From positions 372,001 to 436,000 of the forward strand of contig NZ_BSTQ01000004.1 in NCBI RefSeq assembly GCF_030269605.1: 64,000 bases of DNA, given 5' to 3'. Below, one piece after another: positions 40,766 to 49,319 of the stretch (position 1 is its first letter; every line of letters starts with the position of its first letter). Position numbers and translations under genes: made by a program. This stretch comes from Lentzea sp. NBRC 105346. GTDB lineage: Bacteria > Actinomycetota > Actinomycetes > Mycobacteriales > Pseudonocardiaceae. The notes under the pieces are model-generated. The model worked only from the letters and a program-made list of their open reading frames with translations. It was not told the origin of the DNA and did not search any database.

Positions 40766-41623
40766 GTGATCGAAGCCATGGTGACCGTGTTGGGCGTCGG
40801 CGGGCTGAGCGCGGCCGTGGACGTGCTGCGGGAGTGGCAGTACGACGAGGCGCCGATGCAACTGCATCCGGGTGACGTGGGCTGGTTCTGGCGGTTCGGT
40901 GCGGAGGCGACGGCCGTGGCGGTCCGGACCTGGAGCCGGGACGGGCGCATTCTCGCCGTCGGGCTGCTGGACGGCCGCGAACTGTTGCGGCTGACGATCG
41001 CGCCGGACGCCCAGCGGGACGAGGAGCTGGCGAGGCAGCTGGTCTCAGATGTGAGCGGCGTACTGCCCGAGGGGAAGGTCTGCGTCGAAGTCCCTTCGGG
41101 CGTGCTGGTTCAGGAACTGCTGCTCGCCGCCGGCTGGAGTCTTGACGAGCCGTGGACGCCGCTGCGCCGCGATCTCACCGAGCCGGTCAAGGATCCCGGT
41201 GTGCGGATCGAGGTGATCGGGCCGGAGCACGCGCACGTGCAGGCCGCCGTGCTGCGGGCATCGTTCGACGGATCGACGTTCACGTCCGAGCGCTGGCACG
41301 CGATGGCGGCGGGACTGCCGTACGCCGACGCGCGGTCTCTGGTCGCGTACGACGACCAAGGTGATGCGGTGGCGACGGTGACCGTGTGGTCGGCCGGTCC
41401 GGGACGGCCTGGGTTGATCGAGCCGATGGGTGTGCACCGAGACCATCGGGGGCACGGTCACGGCAAGGCGATCACCGTCGCCGCGGCGGCCGCATTGCGG
41501 GAGATGGGCTCGTCTAGCGTCTTCGTCTGCACCCCGAGCTCCAACGTCGGTGCCGTCGCCACCTACGTGTCGGGTGGGTTCGAGCGACTGCCGGAGCGAC
41601 GGGACCTGTGCCGCGAGGTCTGA
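40766..41623 (+). CDS. GNAT-family N-acetyltransferase
   Basis: A 285-residue protein. The C-terminal half is a GNAT domain: LIEPMGVHRDHRGHGHGKAI is the acetyl-CoA pyrophosphate loop (R/Q-x-x-G-x-G/A type), and VGAVATYVSGGFE is motif B. The N-terminal half (residues ~1-130) looks like a degenerate second GNAT domain (AVAVRTWSRDGRILAVGLLDG). Substrate unknown. GTG at 40766 or ATG at 40778 may be the start; neither has a strong ribosome-binding site. Confidence 0.8.
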   Translation: MIEAMVTVLGVGGLSAAVDVLREWQYDEAPMQLHPGDVGWFWRFGAEATAVAVRTWSRDGRILAVGLLDGRELLRLTIAPDAQRDEELARQLVSDVSGVLPEGKVCVEVPSGVLVQELLLAAGWSLDEPWTPLRRDLTEPVKDPGVRIEVIGPEHAHVQAAVLRASFDGSTFTSERWHAMAAGLPYADARSLVAYDDQGDAVATVTVWSAGPGRPGLIEPMGVHRDHRGHGHGKAITVAAAAALREMGSSSVFVCTPSSNVGAVATYVSGGFERLPERRDLCREV

Positions 41624-41637
41624 CAGTTCCGGGCCGG

Positions 41638-42174
41638 TCAGGGCTGACTGTGCTCGTGCAGCAGCAGCAACGTGTAGGCGGCGATCGACTGCGCGTCGGT
41701 GATCTCCCCGCGCGAGATCATCGCCTCGAACTCGGCGCGCGGGAACCACGCCGAACGCATGTCCTGCTCCTCGTGCTCCCGCTCGTGGAACCCCTCGGTC
41801 AGCTCGGTCGCCAGGAACACCCGCCCGCGCTGCGACGACATGCCGGGCGCGACGTCCAGCAGCCCCAGCTCGATCAGGCGGCCGGCCCGCAGCCCGGTCT
41901 CCTCACGCAGTTCGCGCGCCGCGAGGTCCAGCGGGTCGGCGTCGGCGCGGTCGGGCGCGGTGCCCTGCGGGAACTCCCAGCGCCGCATGCCCAGCGGGTA
42001 CCGGAACTGCTCGACGAGGCGGATGCGTTCGCCGTCGAGCGGGATGACCAGGGCGTAGTCCGGCTTGTCGACGACGCCGTAGATGCCCGTGGTGCCGTCG
42101 GCCCGGCGGATCGGGTCCTCGCGGACGGTCATCCACGGGTTGGCGTACACCTGCTTGGAGCCGAGCGTTTCCAC
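41638..42174 (-). CDS. NUDIX hydrolase, ADP-ribose pyrophosphatase-like
   Basis: A 178-residue protein that by family hydrolyses nucleoside diphosphates linked to another moiety (for example ADP-ribose). N-terminal strand pattern VYANPWMTVREDPIRR, the Nudix helix AARELREETGL (~residues 93-103) with its metal-binding REXXEE core, and LDVAPGMSSQRGRVFLA, resembling ADP-ribose pyrophosphatases. The first glutamate of the Nudix box (eight residues before the Arg) is Ala here, and the preceding loop is PDRADADPLDL. ATG start; divergent from nucS. Confidence 0.88.
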   Translation of the reverse strand: METLGSKQVYANPWMTVREDPIRRADGTTGIYGVVDKPDYALVIPLDGERIRLVEQFRYPLGMRRWEFPQGTAPDRADADPLDLAARELREETGLRAGRLIELGLLDVAPGMSSQRGRVFLATELTEGFHEREHEEQDMRSAWFPRAEFEAMISRGEITDAQSIAAYTLLLLHEHSQP

Positions 42175-42227
42175 GCCACGAACGTACCTGCCCGCGATTT
42201 GATGGACGCACCCCGTAGCCTGTCGCG

Positions 42228-42887
42228 GTGCGTCTAGTCATTGCTCGCTGCCAGGTCGACTACGTCGGACGTCTCACCGCGCATCTGCCGATGGCCCAGC
42301 GACTCCTGCTGATCAAGGCCGACGGCTCGGTGTCGATCCACTCCGACGACCGCGCCTACAAGCCGCTGAACTGGATGAGCCCGCCCTGCTGGCTGATCGA
42401 GGACCCGGACATCTGGACCGTGCAGAACAAGCAGGGCGAGAAGCTGATCATCACCCTGGACGAGATCATGCACGACTCCAAGCACGAGCTGGGCCCCGAG
42501 CCCGGCCTCGTCAAGGACGGCGTCGAGGCGGATCTGCAGAAGCTGCTGGCCGAGCACGTCACCACCCTCGGCGACGGCTGGACCCTGGTGCGCCGCGAGT
42601 TCCCGACCGCCATCGGCCCCGTCGACCTGATGTGCCGCGACGCCTCCGGGGTGTCCGTCGCGGTGGAGATCAAGCGGCGCGGCGAGATCGACGGCGTCGA
42701 GCAGCTGACGCGGTACCTGGAGCTGCTCAACCGGGATCCGTTGCTGGCGCCCGTGCAGGGCGTGTTCGCGGCGCAGCAGATCAAGCCGCAGGCGCGCACG
42801 CTGGCGGAGGACCGCGGCATCCGGTGTGTCGTGCTGGACTACGACGCGTTGCGCGGCATCGAGCCGGACGAGTTCCGGCTGTTCTGA
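42228..42887 (+). CDS. nucS: Mismatch-specific endonuclease NucS (EndoMS)
   Basis: Cleaves both strands at mismatches and provides mismatch repair in actinobacteria that lack MutS and MutL. A 219-residue protein: N-terminal dimerisation and DNA-binding domain ([15 protein letters not shown]), and a C-terminal RecB-like nuclease with the PD-(D/E)xK residues in [10 protein letters not shown] and [17 protein letters not shown] (~residues 130-162). It ends in [10 protein letters not shown], consistent with a C-terminal clamp-interaction tail. GTG start with TAGCCT 6 nt upstream, so probably leaderless. Confidence 0.95.
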   Translation: MRLVIARCQVDYVGRLTAHLPMAQRLLLIKADGSVSIHSDDRAYKPLNWMSPPCWLIEDPDIWTVQNKQGEKLIITLDEIMHDSKHELGPEPGLVKDGVEADLQKLLAEHVTTLGDGWTLVRREFPTAIGPVDLMCRDASGVSVAVEIKRRGEIDGVEQLTRYLELLNRDPLLAPVQGVFAAQQIKPQARTLAEDRGIRCVVLDYDALRGIEPDEFRLF

Positions 42888-42913
42888 CGCCGCGGGCCCG
42901 AAATTGTCGGTGC

Positions 42914-42949
42914 CCGCTGGGAGAATTGAAACCGGGGGTCCCCCAGCGG
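42914..42949 (+). terminator. Possible nucS terminator
   Basis: CCGCTGGG and CCCAGCGG form an 8-bp stem 26 nt after the nucS stop, with a 20-nt loop that itself contains GGGGGTCCCCC. The downstream gene-free stretch to 43323 is filled by the tandem repeat. Confidence 0.4.
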
Positions 42950-42979
42950 CGAGGGGATGCCCGCGCGAGCGCGCGCCAC

Positions 42980-43216
42980 GATCGCCCACCTGGGCCGGGC
43001 GGCGCCTAGCCGGGATCGCCTCCCTTTGCCGGGTGGCGCATGGCCAAGATCGCTCACTGTCTGCCGGGCGGTGCACGGCCAAGATCGCTCACGGTCTGTC
43101 GGGGCGGCACCAAGATCGTCCACCGTCTGCCGGGCGGCGCATGGCCACGATCGCCCACCTTTGCCCGGCGGCGCGTCGCCAGGATCGCCCACCTTCTGCC
43201 CGGCGGCGCATCTCAG
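42980..43216. repeat. Seven-copy 34-bp tandem repeat between nucS and the symporter gene
   Basis: Units begin with GATCG at 42980, 43014, 43048, 43083, 43114, 43149 and 43183, so the period is 34-35 bp, with one shortened unit of 31 bp. The unit reads approximately GATCGCCCACCTTCTGCCGG followed by GCGGCGCATGGCCAA. Copies differ at several positions each. No spacers separate the units, so this is a degenerate minisatellite and not a CRISPR array. Open frames cross it on both strands only because of its composition. Confidence 0.9.
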
Positions 43217-43323
43217 CTCGTGGTTTTGTGATCACACCAAGGGGGTAACTGCGGGCACACCTGGAGTAATGTCCCCTCCTGGTCGTTGATGTTGAACTCT
43301 GTTCGGTCGGGGAGGTGGGGCGG

Positions 43324-45015
43324 GTGTCGGTGCTGGCCCAGGCGGATCTGCGTCTCGACGCGGGACCGCTGGACTACGCGTTGCTGGTCATCTACTTCGC
43401 GGTGGTGCTGGGGATCGGCTTCATGGCCAGAAGGTCCGTCTCCAGCAGCCTCGACTTCCTGCTCAGCGGCCGGTCGCTGCCCGCCTGGGTCACCGGCCTG
43501 GCGTTCATCTCGGCGAACCTCGGCGCGCTCGAGCTGATGGGCATGACGGCCAACGGCGCGCAGTACGGCATGGCGACCGTGCACTATTACTGGATCGGCG
43601 CGATCCCGGCCATGGTGTTCCTCGGCCTGGTGATGATGCCGTTCTACTACGGCTCGAAGGTCCGGTCCGTCCCCGAGTTCATGCGCCGCCGCTTCGGCAA
43701 CGCCGCGCACCTCGTCAACGCGATCAGCTTCGCGGTCGCGCAGGTTCTCATCGCCGGCATCAACCTGTACGCGCTCGCGGTGATCATCAACGCCCTGCTC
43801 GGCTGGCCGTTGCCGCTGTCGATCGTGATCGCGGCGCTTGTGGTGCTCGCGTACACGACGCTCGGCGGGCTGAGTGCGGCTATTTACAACGAGGTGCTGC
43901 AGTTCTTCGTGATCGTCGCCGCGCTGGCGCCGCTGACGATCGTCGGGCTGATCAAGGTCGGTGGCTGGCAGGGGCTCGTCGACAAGGTCACGAACCCCGA
44001 GCAGCTCAGCTCGTGGCCCGCCACCGATCTCACCGGCATCAGCAACCCCGTGTGGAGCGTCGTCGGCCTGGTGTTCGGGCTCGGGTTCGTATTGTCGTTC
44101 GGCTACTGGACGACGAACTTCGCCGAGGTGCAGCGCGCGATGTCGGCGAAGTCGATGTCCGCGGCGCGGCGCACACCGATCATCGGCGCGTACCCCAAGG
44201 CGCTGATCCCGTTCGTCATCATCATTCCCGGCATCATCGCCGCGGTGATCATCCCCGAGCTGAGCGCGCTCAAGGCGGGCGACACGTCCAGCGGCGTGCG
44301 GTTCAACGACGTGCTGCCGCTGCTCATGCGCGACCTGCTGCCCAACGGCATCCTCGGCATCGCGATCACCGGTCTGCTCGCGAGCTTCATGGCCGGTGTC
44401 GCGGCGAACGTCAGCTCGTTCAACACCGTCTTCACGTACGACCTGTGGCAGGACTACGTGAAGAAGGACCGCCCGGACGAGTACTACCTGCGGATCGGGC
44501 GGCTCGCCACGGTCGGCGCGTGCGTGCTCGCGATCGGCACGGCGTTCATCGCCGCGGCGCTGGGCGGGTCCAACATCATGGACTACATCCAGGCGCTGTT
44601 CTCGTTCTTCAACGCACCGCTGTTCGCCACGTTCATCGTCGGCATGTTCTGGAAGCGGATGACGCCGACCGCCGGTTGGGTCGGCCTGCTCGCCGGCACG
44701 TTCACGGCGATCACCATCTACGTGTTGTCCGAGCCCACCATCGGCGTGCGGGTGATCGAGCTGCCCGGCCAGGGCGCCAGCTTCCTCGGCGCGGGCCTGG
44801 CGTTCGTCGTCGACGTGGTGGTCAGCGTCGCGGTCAGCCTCGTGACCAGGCCCAAGCCGGACAGCGAGCTGGTCGGGCTGGTCTACAGCCTGACGCCCAA
44901 GAAGGATCGCACGCACTCCGCCACCGGCGAGGACGCGGGCTGGTACCGCTCGCCCGCGCTGCTCGGCGGCGGAGTGCTGGCCCTGACGACCGTCCTGTAC
45001 ATCATCTTCGGCTGA
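43324..45015 (+). CDS. Sodium:solute symporter family (SSS) transporter
   Basis: A 563-residue integral membrane protein with about 14 transmembrane segments. SSS-family landmarks: LDFLLSGRSLPAWVTGLAFIS and LMGMTANGAQYG (helix 1-2 region), and the signature region FGYWTTNFAEVQRAMSAKS followed by ALIPFVIIIPGI. It imports a solute driven by sodium; related proteins carry sugars, inositol or carboxylates, and the substrate here is not evident. The GTG at 43324 follows GGGGAGG by 8 nt; a GTG at 43315 lies within that site. Confidence 0.9.
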   Translation: MSVLAQADLRLDAGPLDYALLVIYFAVVLGIGFMARRSVSSSLDFLLSGRSLPAWVTGLAFISANLGALELMGMTANGAQYGMATVHYYWIGAIPAMVFLGLVMMPFYYGSKVRSVPEFMRRRFGNAAHLVNAISFAVAQVLIAGINLYALAVIINALLGWPLPLSIVIAALVVLAYTTLGGLSAAIYNEVLQFFVIVAALAPLTIVGLIKVGGWQGLVDKVTNPEQLSSWPATDLTGISNPVWSVVGLVFGLGFVLSFGYWTTNFAEVQRAMSAKSMSAARRTPIIGAYPKALIPFVIIIPGIIAAVIIPELSALKAGDTSSGVRFNDVLPLLMRDLLPNGILGIAITGLLASFMAGVAANVSSFNTVFTYDLWQDYVKKDRPDEYYLRIGRLATVGACVLAIGTAFIAAALGGSNIMDYIQALFSFFNAPLFATFIVGMFWKRMTPTAGWVGLLAGTFTAITIYVLSEPTIGVRVIELPGQGASFLGAGLAFVVDVVVSVAVSLVTRPKPDSELVGLVYSLTPKKDRTHSATGEDAGWYRSPALLGGGVLALTTVLYIIFG

Positions 45016-45026
45016 GGGAGGCCACG

Positions 45027-45257
45027 GTGCGACTGTTCGACCTGCGGATCATCATCGCGTTCCTGTTCGGCCTCTACGGCGTGATCCTCGTGGTGACCGG
45101 GCTCGGTTTCACCTCGACCGAGGACATCGACAAGGCCGCTGGCGTCAACATCAACGTGTGGGCCGGGGCGGCCATGGTCGCGTTGTCGCTGGCCTTCACC
45201 CTGTGGGCCTGGCTGCGGCCGCTGCCCCTGCCTACCGGCGAGGGAAAACAGGATTGA
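45027..45257 (+). CDS. Small two-helix membrane protein downstream of the symporter
   Basis: A 76-residue protein with two transmembrane segments (IIIAFLFGLYGVILVVTGLGF and VWAGAAMVALSLAFTLWAWL) joined by a short periplasmic loop (TSTEDIDKAAGVNIN). GTG start with GAGGGAGG upstream, 11 nt after the symporter stop. Small partners of this size commonly follow SSS genes in actinomycetes and may be accessory subunits; that is inference. Its last 26 bp overlap a small antisense reading frame. Confidence 0.8.
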   Translation: MRLFDLRIIIAFLFGLYGVILVVTGLGFTSTEDIDKAAGVNINVWAGAAMVALSLAFTLWAWLRPLPLPTGEGKQD

Positions 45258-45315
45258 ACGCCTCGAGCGTCCAGGCGTCGAGCCAGTTCACGGCGCGACG
45301 GATGCGCTTGCGCAT
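45232..45315 (-). CDS. Putative 27-residue peptide with a strong ribosome-binding site
   Basis: The frame begins MRKRIRRAVNW, continues LDAWTLEAF and ends NPVFPRR, then TAG. AAAGGAG lies exactly 6 nt before the ATG, the best Shine-Dalgarno match I saw in this region. The peptide is a cationic N-terminus followed by an amphipathic Trp-containing helix. It overlaps the 3' end of the plus-strand small membrane-protein gene by 26 bp. It could be a microprotein or a leader peptide, but no gene follows it on its strand for more than 3 kb, which makes a leader unlikely. Confidence 0.5.
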   Translation of the reverse strand: MRKRIRRAVNWLDAWTLEAFNPVFPRR

Positions 45316-45444
45316 GTTCGACTCCTTTCTCTCGTCTCACCCCGTACATCGCGATGATGTTCTGAATCGTTCCCGAAGCCGGCCGTGACCTCGAACACGG
45401 CCTTCCGGCCACGAATTTCGGAGATCACCAGTACCGTGCACGTC

Positions 45445-46449
45445 GTGTCCAGAATCCGCGCCGTACTGGCGATCGCCGCCGCTCTCGTGACCCTGGCCGG
45501 CTGCGCGTCCGGGCCCGGTCTGGACAAGCACGTCTCGAACCGCCGCACCGTGCCCGCGAACGCCGCGAACACGGCGAACACCGTCGACCCCACGTCCGGG
45601 CAGTCCTCCGGGAAGCCGGTCGACCCCGCGTTCGCGGTGGAGAAGCTGCGGCTGGTCGACCCGTGCAAGCTGATGAGCAAGGACCTGCTGGAGCCGTTCG
45701 GCAAGCCGGACACGCGGTACAGCGGCAGCGCCTACACCCGGTGCTCCAACTACATGAAGGACACCTCGGGCAAGGACCTCAACTTCAGCGTCGAGGTCGG
45801 CTACCAGATGTCGTACGAGCTCAGCAAGGCGACCAAGCAGCTCGCCGGGCTGAAGAGCTACGAGCAGAAGCTCGACTCGGGCGCGTGCTTCATCTCCGCG
45901 ATCACGCAGGAGAACCCGCCCATCGGCGTGCGCATGCAGGTCGGCTACAAGACCGGTGACGCCTGCGAGGCCGGGCGCAAGCTGCTCGAGTCCGTCATCA
46001 AGAAGCTCAAGAGCAACCCGCCGAAGTACACGGTGAAGAAGGGCTCGCCGATCGAGCTCGACCCGTGCACGGTGCCGGACCAGGCCGCGATCAAGGAGGG
46101 CTCGGGCGAAGGCGCGCGCATGCTCCTCTACGGCCTGCACTCGTGCGGGTGGAACACGCGCACGGTCAACCTGACGCTCGACTTCCGGCTGACCTACGTG
46201 CCCAAGGACAACAAGTTCGACGACAAGCAGACCGAGGTCGACCTCGGCAACGGCGTCAAGGGCTACCAGACGCTCCAGGAGACCGCGTACCCCACGTGCA
46301 ACCTGCTCGTGCTGCTCACCAAGGACGGCAACGGCAACGGCGAGGTCGTCGCGATCTCCGTGGCGGGCTCGAAGGAGGACCAGTTCGACCGCTGCGCGAA
46401 GGCGCAGGCGTTCGCGAAGGCGTTGCTGCCCAAGCTCCCCAAGGCGTGA
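45445..46449 (+). CDS. Large DUF3558-like lipoprotein
   Basis: A 334-residue protein with a lipoprotein signal (SRIRAVLAIAAALVTLAGC, lipobox LAGC near residue 20) and an Asn/Thr-rich linker. Two successive segments each open with a DPCKL/DPCTV-type cysteine motif (LVDPCKLMSKDLLEPFG and ELDPCTVPDQAAIKEG) and carry a central WNT/YTRCSNY cysteine, so the protein looks like two DUF3558-type domains in tandem. Function unknown; surface-anchored. The GTG at 45445 has TACCGT 7 nt upstream (leaderless); a GTG at 45436 is the alternative. Confidence 0.78.
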   Translation: MSRIRAVLAIAAALVTLAGCASGPGLDKHVSNRRTVPANAANTANTVDPTSGQSSGKPVDPAFAVEKLRLVDPCKLMSKDLLEPFGKPDTRYSGSAYTRCSNYMKDTSGKDLNFSVEVGYQMSYELSKATKQLAGLKSYEQKLDSGACFISAITQENPPIGVRMQVGYKTGDACEAGRKLLESVIKKLKSNPPKYTVKKGSPIELDPCTVPDQAAIKEGSGEGARMLLYGLHSCGWNTRTVNLTLDFRLTYVPKDNKFDDKQTEVDLGNGVKGYQTLQETAYPTCNLLVLLTKDGNGNGEVVAISVAGSKEDQFDRCAKAQAFAKALLPKLPKA

Positions 46450-46479
46450 CCGGCACGCCGGGAGGCGATACTGTCAGGT

Positions 46480-46491
46480 TACTCGCGAGTA
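46480..46491. promoter_or_regulatory. TACT-N4-AGTA perfect palindrome upstream of the aldehyde dehydrogenase
   Basis: TACTCGCGAGTA is fully self-complementary, 13 nt before the ATG at 46505, with one further flanking G-C pair. GATACT at 46467 is a possible -10 box, so binding here would block transcription. It matches the TACY-N4-RGTA sites elsewhere in the window. Confidence 0.6.
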
Positions 46492-46504
46492 CCTGGAGGG
46501 CCCG

Positions 46505-48001
46505 ATGACGCAGACCGCTCCCAATGCCACCACCGCTGCGGAGCAGCTGTTCGCCTCGATGGACCCGAGGACTGGTGAGGTCGTCGCGCAGCACCCGGTG
46601 CACACCGAGGCCGAGGTCGTCGACGCGGTCGCGTCCGCACGCCCGGCCGGCGAGTGGTGGGCGGGTCTCGGATTCGAGGGCCGCAAGGCGCGCCTCGACA
46701 CGTGGCGCAAGATCCTTGTCGGCAAGCTCGACGAGTTCGGCGCGTTGATCAGCTCGGAGACCGGCAAGCCCGCCGACGACGCGAGAACCGAGCTGGCGCT
46801 GGTGATCGACCACCTGCACTGGGCGGCGCGGCACGCCGGCCGCGTGCTCGGCAAGCGTCGCGTCTCGCCGGGCATGCTCATGTACAACCACAGCGCGACG
46901 ATCGAGTACAAGCCGCTGGGCGTGGTCGGCGTGATCGGGCCGTGGAACTACCCGGCGTTCACGCCGATGGGCTCGATCGCGTACGCGCTGGCCGCGGGCA
47001 ACGCCGTGGTGTTCAAGCCGTCGGAGTACACGCCGGGCGTCGGCACGTTCCTCGCCTCGACCTTCTCCGAGGCGGTCCCCGAGCACCCGGTCTTCCAGGT
47101 GGTGACCGGCTTCGGCGAGACCGGCGCGGCGTTGTGCCGCGCGGGCGTGGACAAGCTCGCGTTCACCGGTTCGACCGCGACGGGCAAGCGCGTGATGGCC
47201 GCGTGCGCGGAGACGCTCACGCCGGTGCTGGTCGAGTGCGGCGGCAAGGACGCGCTGATCGTCGACTCGGACGCGGACCTCTCGGCCGCCGCGGACGCCA
47301 CCGTCTGGGGCGGGGTGTTCAACGCGGGCCAGACATGCGCGGGCGTCGAGCGCGTGTACGTGGCGGAGGACGTCGCGGACGAGTTCATCGCGCTGGTCAC
47401 CAAAAGGGTGCAGAAGCTCAAGCCGGGTGGTGAGCCGGGCGCCGACCTCGGCCCGATCACGATGCCGAAGCAGGTCGACGTGATCCGCTCGCACGTGCAG
47501 GACGCGCTGGCCCGTGGCGGCAAGGCGCTCGTCGGCGGTCCCGAGTCGATCCGGCCGCCGTTCGTGGAGCCCGTGGTGCTGGTCGACGTGCCCGAGGACT
47601 CCAAGGCGGTCACAGAGGAGACCTTCGGGCCGACGCTCGTGATCAACCGCGTGTCCGACGCCCTCGAGGGCGTGCGTCGCGCGAACGCGGGCAGGTTCGG
47701 GCTCGGTGGCTCGGTGTTCTCCCGGTCGCGCGGTGAGGAACTGGCGCGGGCGATGCGTTGCGGCATGGTGTCGGTCAACGCGGTGCTCGCGTTCGCCGCA
47801 GTGCCCGCGCTGCCGTTCGGCGGGGTCGGCGACTCCGGCTTCGGCCGCATCCACGGCGAGGACGGCCTGCGCGAGTTCGCGACGCCGCAGGCCGTGACGC
47901 GCAAGCGGTTCTCGGCGTTGCTGAACCCGATGACCTATGACCGCAGCTCGCACACGGTCAAGAACGTGCTTCGCCTGGTGCGCATGCTTTATGGCCGTTA
48001 G
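46505..48001 (+). CDS. NAD(P)-dependent aldehyde dehydrogenase
   Basis: Oxidises an aldehyde to the acid. A 498-residue protein: GPWNYPAFTPMGSIAYALAAGNAVVFKPSE region (residues ~140-170), the cofactor loop FTGSTATGKRVM, catalytic Glu in LVECGGKDALIV, catalytic Cys in GVFNAGQTCAGVERV (~residue 279), and EETFGPTLVI. A C-terminal extension (SSHTVKNVLRLVRMLYGR) fits the succinate-semialdehyde or long-chain aldehyde subfamilies of actinobacteria. ATG with CTGGAGGGCCCG upstream. The operator-like palindrome and neighbouring fatty-acid genes favour a lipid-aldehyde substrate; inference. Confidence 0.92.
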   Translation: MTQTAPNATTAAEQLFASMDPRTGEVVAQHPVHTEAEVVDAVASARPAGEWWAGLGFEGRKARLDTWRKILVGKLDEFGALISSETGKPADDARTELALVIDHLHWAARHAGRVLGKRRVSPGMLMYNHSATIEYKPLGVVGVIGPWNYPAFTPMGSIAYALAAGNAVVFKPSEYTPGVGTFLASTFSEAVPEHPVFQVVTGFGETGAALCRAGVDKLAFTGSTATGKRVMAACAETLTPVLVECGGKDALIVDSDADLSAAADATVWGGVFNAGQTCAGVERVYVAEDVADEFIALVTKRVQKLKPGGEPGADLGPITMPKQVDVIRSHVQDALARGGKALVGGPESIRPPFVEPVVLVDVPEDSKAVTEETFGPTLVINRVSDALEGVRRANAGRFGLGGSVFSRSRGEELARAMRCGMVSVNAVLAFAAVPALPFGGVGDSGFGRIHGEDGLREFATPQAVTRKRFSALLNPMTYDRSSHTVKNVLRLVRMLYGR

Positions 48002-48066
48002 GCCGTAGCGGATTTCCCCGGCGGAACGACAGACATGCGTTAGGTCTGTCTGCCGAGGGGATTGCA

Positions 48067-49317
48067 GTGATCGACCCGGTGAGCCTGATCGTCGGCGCGT
48101 TGGTCAACGGCCTGGTGGCCGGTGTCGAGGCCTCCGCGCAGGAAGCCGTCACGGACGGATATCGCTCGCTGCGTGACTCGATAGCGCAGCGGTACGGCCG
48201 TCGCGTCGAGGCGAGCATCGAGCAGTTGGAGCGGGAACCGGGCTCCGAGCAACGGCAGGCGGCCGTCGCGTGGGAGCTGCGACATGCCGGTGCGGCAGGC
48301 GATCCGGTGCTGATCGGGCTGGCGGAACGCCTGCGCGATCTCATCGAGCACCCCGAGAAGGTCTGGGCCGTGCCGGACCGGGTCGAGCACGTGCAGCGGA
48401 CCAGTGCGCTGGGCGTGATCACCAGGGTGTTCAACGACCACATCGGCCAGGTGCTCGCCGTGCGGTCGCAGTACAGCACCAAGGACACCGATCTGCTGAC
48501 GGCGAACGTCGCGCGCAACGGCGACATTCCCGCACCGGTGCGGCAGGGCCTGGGCGGGCTGCACGACCGGATCAGGCTGATCATCGAGCAGGTCGCCGCG
48601 AAGATCGAGAGCGACCGCTACCGGGACGTGGAGGACGCGGTCGCGAACCTCCAGGCGGGAAAGCTCGAACGTGATTTCGCGCAACGGCTTGTCGTCACCG
48701 AGAAGCAGATGCAGCTGTCCTACGAGACCCTGCGGCTGACCGTCGAGTTCCTGGGCGCCCTGAACAACAACATCGTGGCCGCGATCGAACGCGAACCTCC
48801 GCAGCGGCAGCTGGCCAACCTCATGTTCGGCAACGCCATCATGCTCTACGAGCTGTCCGACTTCGTGATCGGTTACATCGGGAACTTCTCGCTCGGCGGT
48901 GAGTTCGACGGGTTGCACCGGGAAGCCAAGCGGAAGGCCGAGGAGAACCGCGAGCAGCACCGCGCGTTCGCCGAACAGGTGCGCAACAAGAACATTCCGG
49001 AGGAAACCCGTCAGCAGTACCTCGACCGCGTCCGCGAGCGGGAGAACGCACTCAAGATGCTCGACGAGGAATGGGACCGGTATCTGGACGAGGTGCGCGA
49101 GGTGCGCGCGAAGATCGACCGGGCGCACGACATCGTTCCCACGCTTGAGTTGATGCGTGAGGACGCCCGGTTGCAGATCCAGACCCTGCAACAGGTCGCG
49201 ATGCTCGGTGTGCTGAAACAGAACATCGCGTCCATCAGGGGAACCGTCGACGCGTTGCAGGGATTCCGGCTCGCACCCATGACCCCGACTCGTGTTCGCC
49301 GACTGCTGGGAATCTAG
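48067..49317 (+). CDS. Hypothetical coiled-coil protein with an N-terminal membrane-like/adaptor helix
   Basis: A 416-residue protein, not recognised. The first ~45 residues (DPVSLIVGALVNGLVAGVEA then SAQEAVTDGYRSLRDSI) resemble the short N-terminal module of many actinobacterial signalling or conflict proteins. The middle is alpha-helical. A hydrophobic stretch lies near residues 255-280 (NLMFGNAIMLYELSDFVIGY). Charged coiled coils follow (REAKRKAEENREQHRAFAEQ, LDRVRERENALKMLDEEW). GTG start without a strong ribosome-binding site. Two bases separate its stop from the next ATG, so the pair is an operon. Confidence 0.75.
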   Translation: MIDPVSLIVGALVNGLVAGVEASAQEAVTDGYRSLRDSIAQRYGRRVEASIEQLEREPGSEQRQAAVAWELRHAGAAGDPVLIGLAERLRDLIEHPEKVWAVPDRVEHVQRTSALGVITRVFNDHIGQVLAVRSQYSTKDTDLLTANVARNGDIPAPVRQGLGGLHDRIRLIIEQVAAKIESDRYRDVEDAVANLQAGKLERDFAQRLVVTEKQMQLSYETLRLTVEFLGALNNNIVAAIEREPPQRQLANLMFGNAIMLYELSDFVIGYIGNFSLGGEFDGLHREAKRKAEENREQHRAFAEQVRNKNIPEETRQQYLDRVRERENALKMLDEEWDRYLDEVREVRAKIDRAHDIVPTLELMREDARLQIQTLQQVAMLGVLKQNIASIRGTVDALQGFRLAPMTPTRVRRLLGI

Positions 49318-49319
49318 GA

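Noticed and set aside
42980..43216. Possible CRISPR array
   Set aside because: Units are contiguous with no unique spacers, are degenerate along their full length, and no cas genes are near. It is a plain tandem repeat.
42957..43289. Small open frames on both strands across the 34-bp repeat
   Set aside because: Translations are repetitive (PGGAWPRS-type units), lack ribosome-binding sites and arise from the repeat itself.
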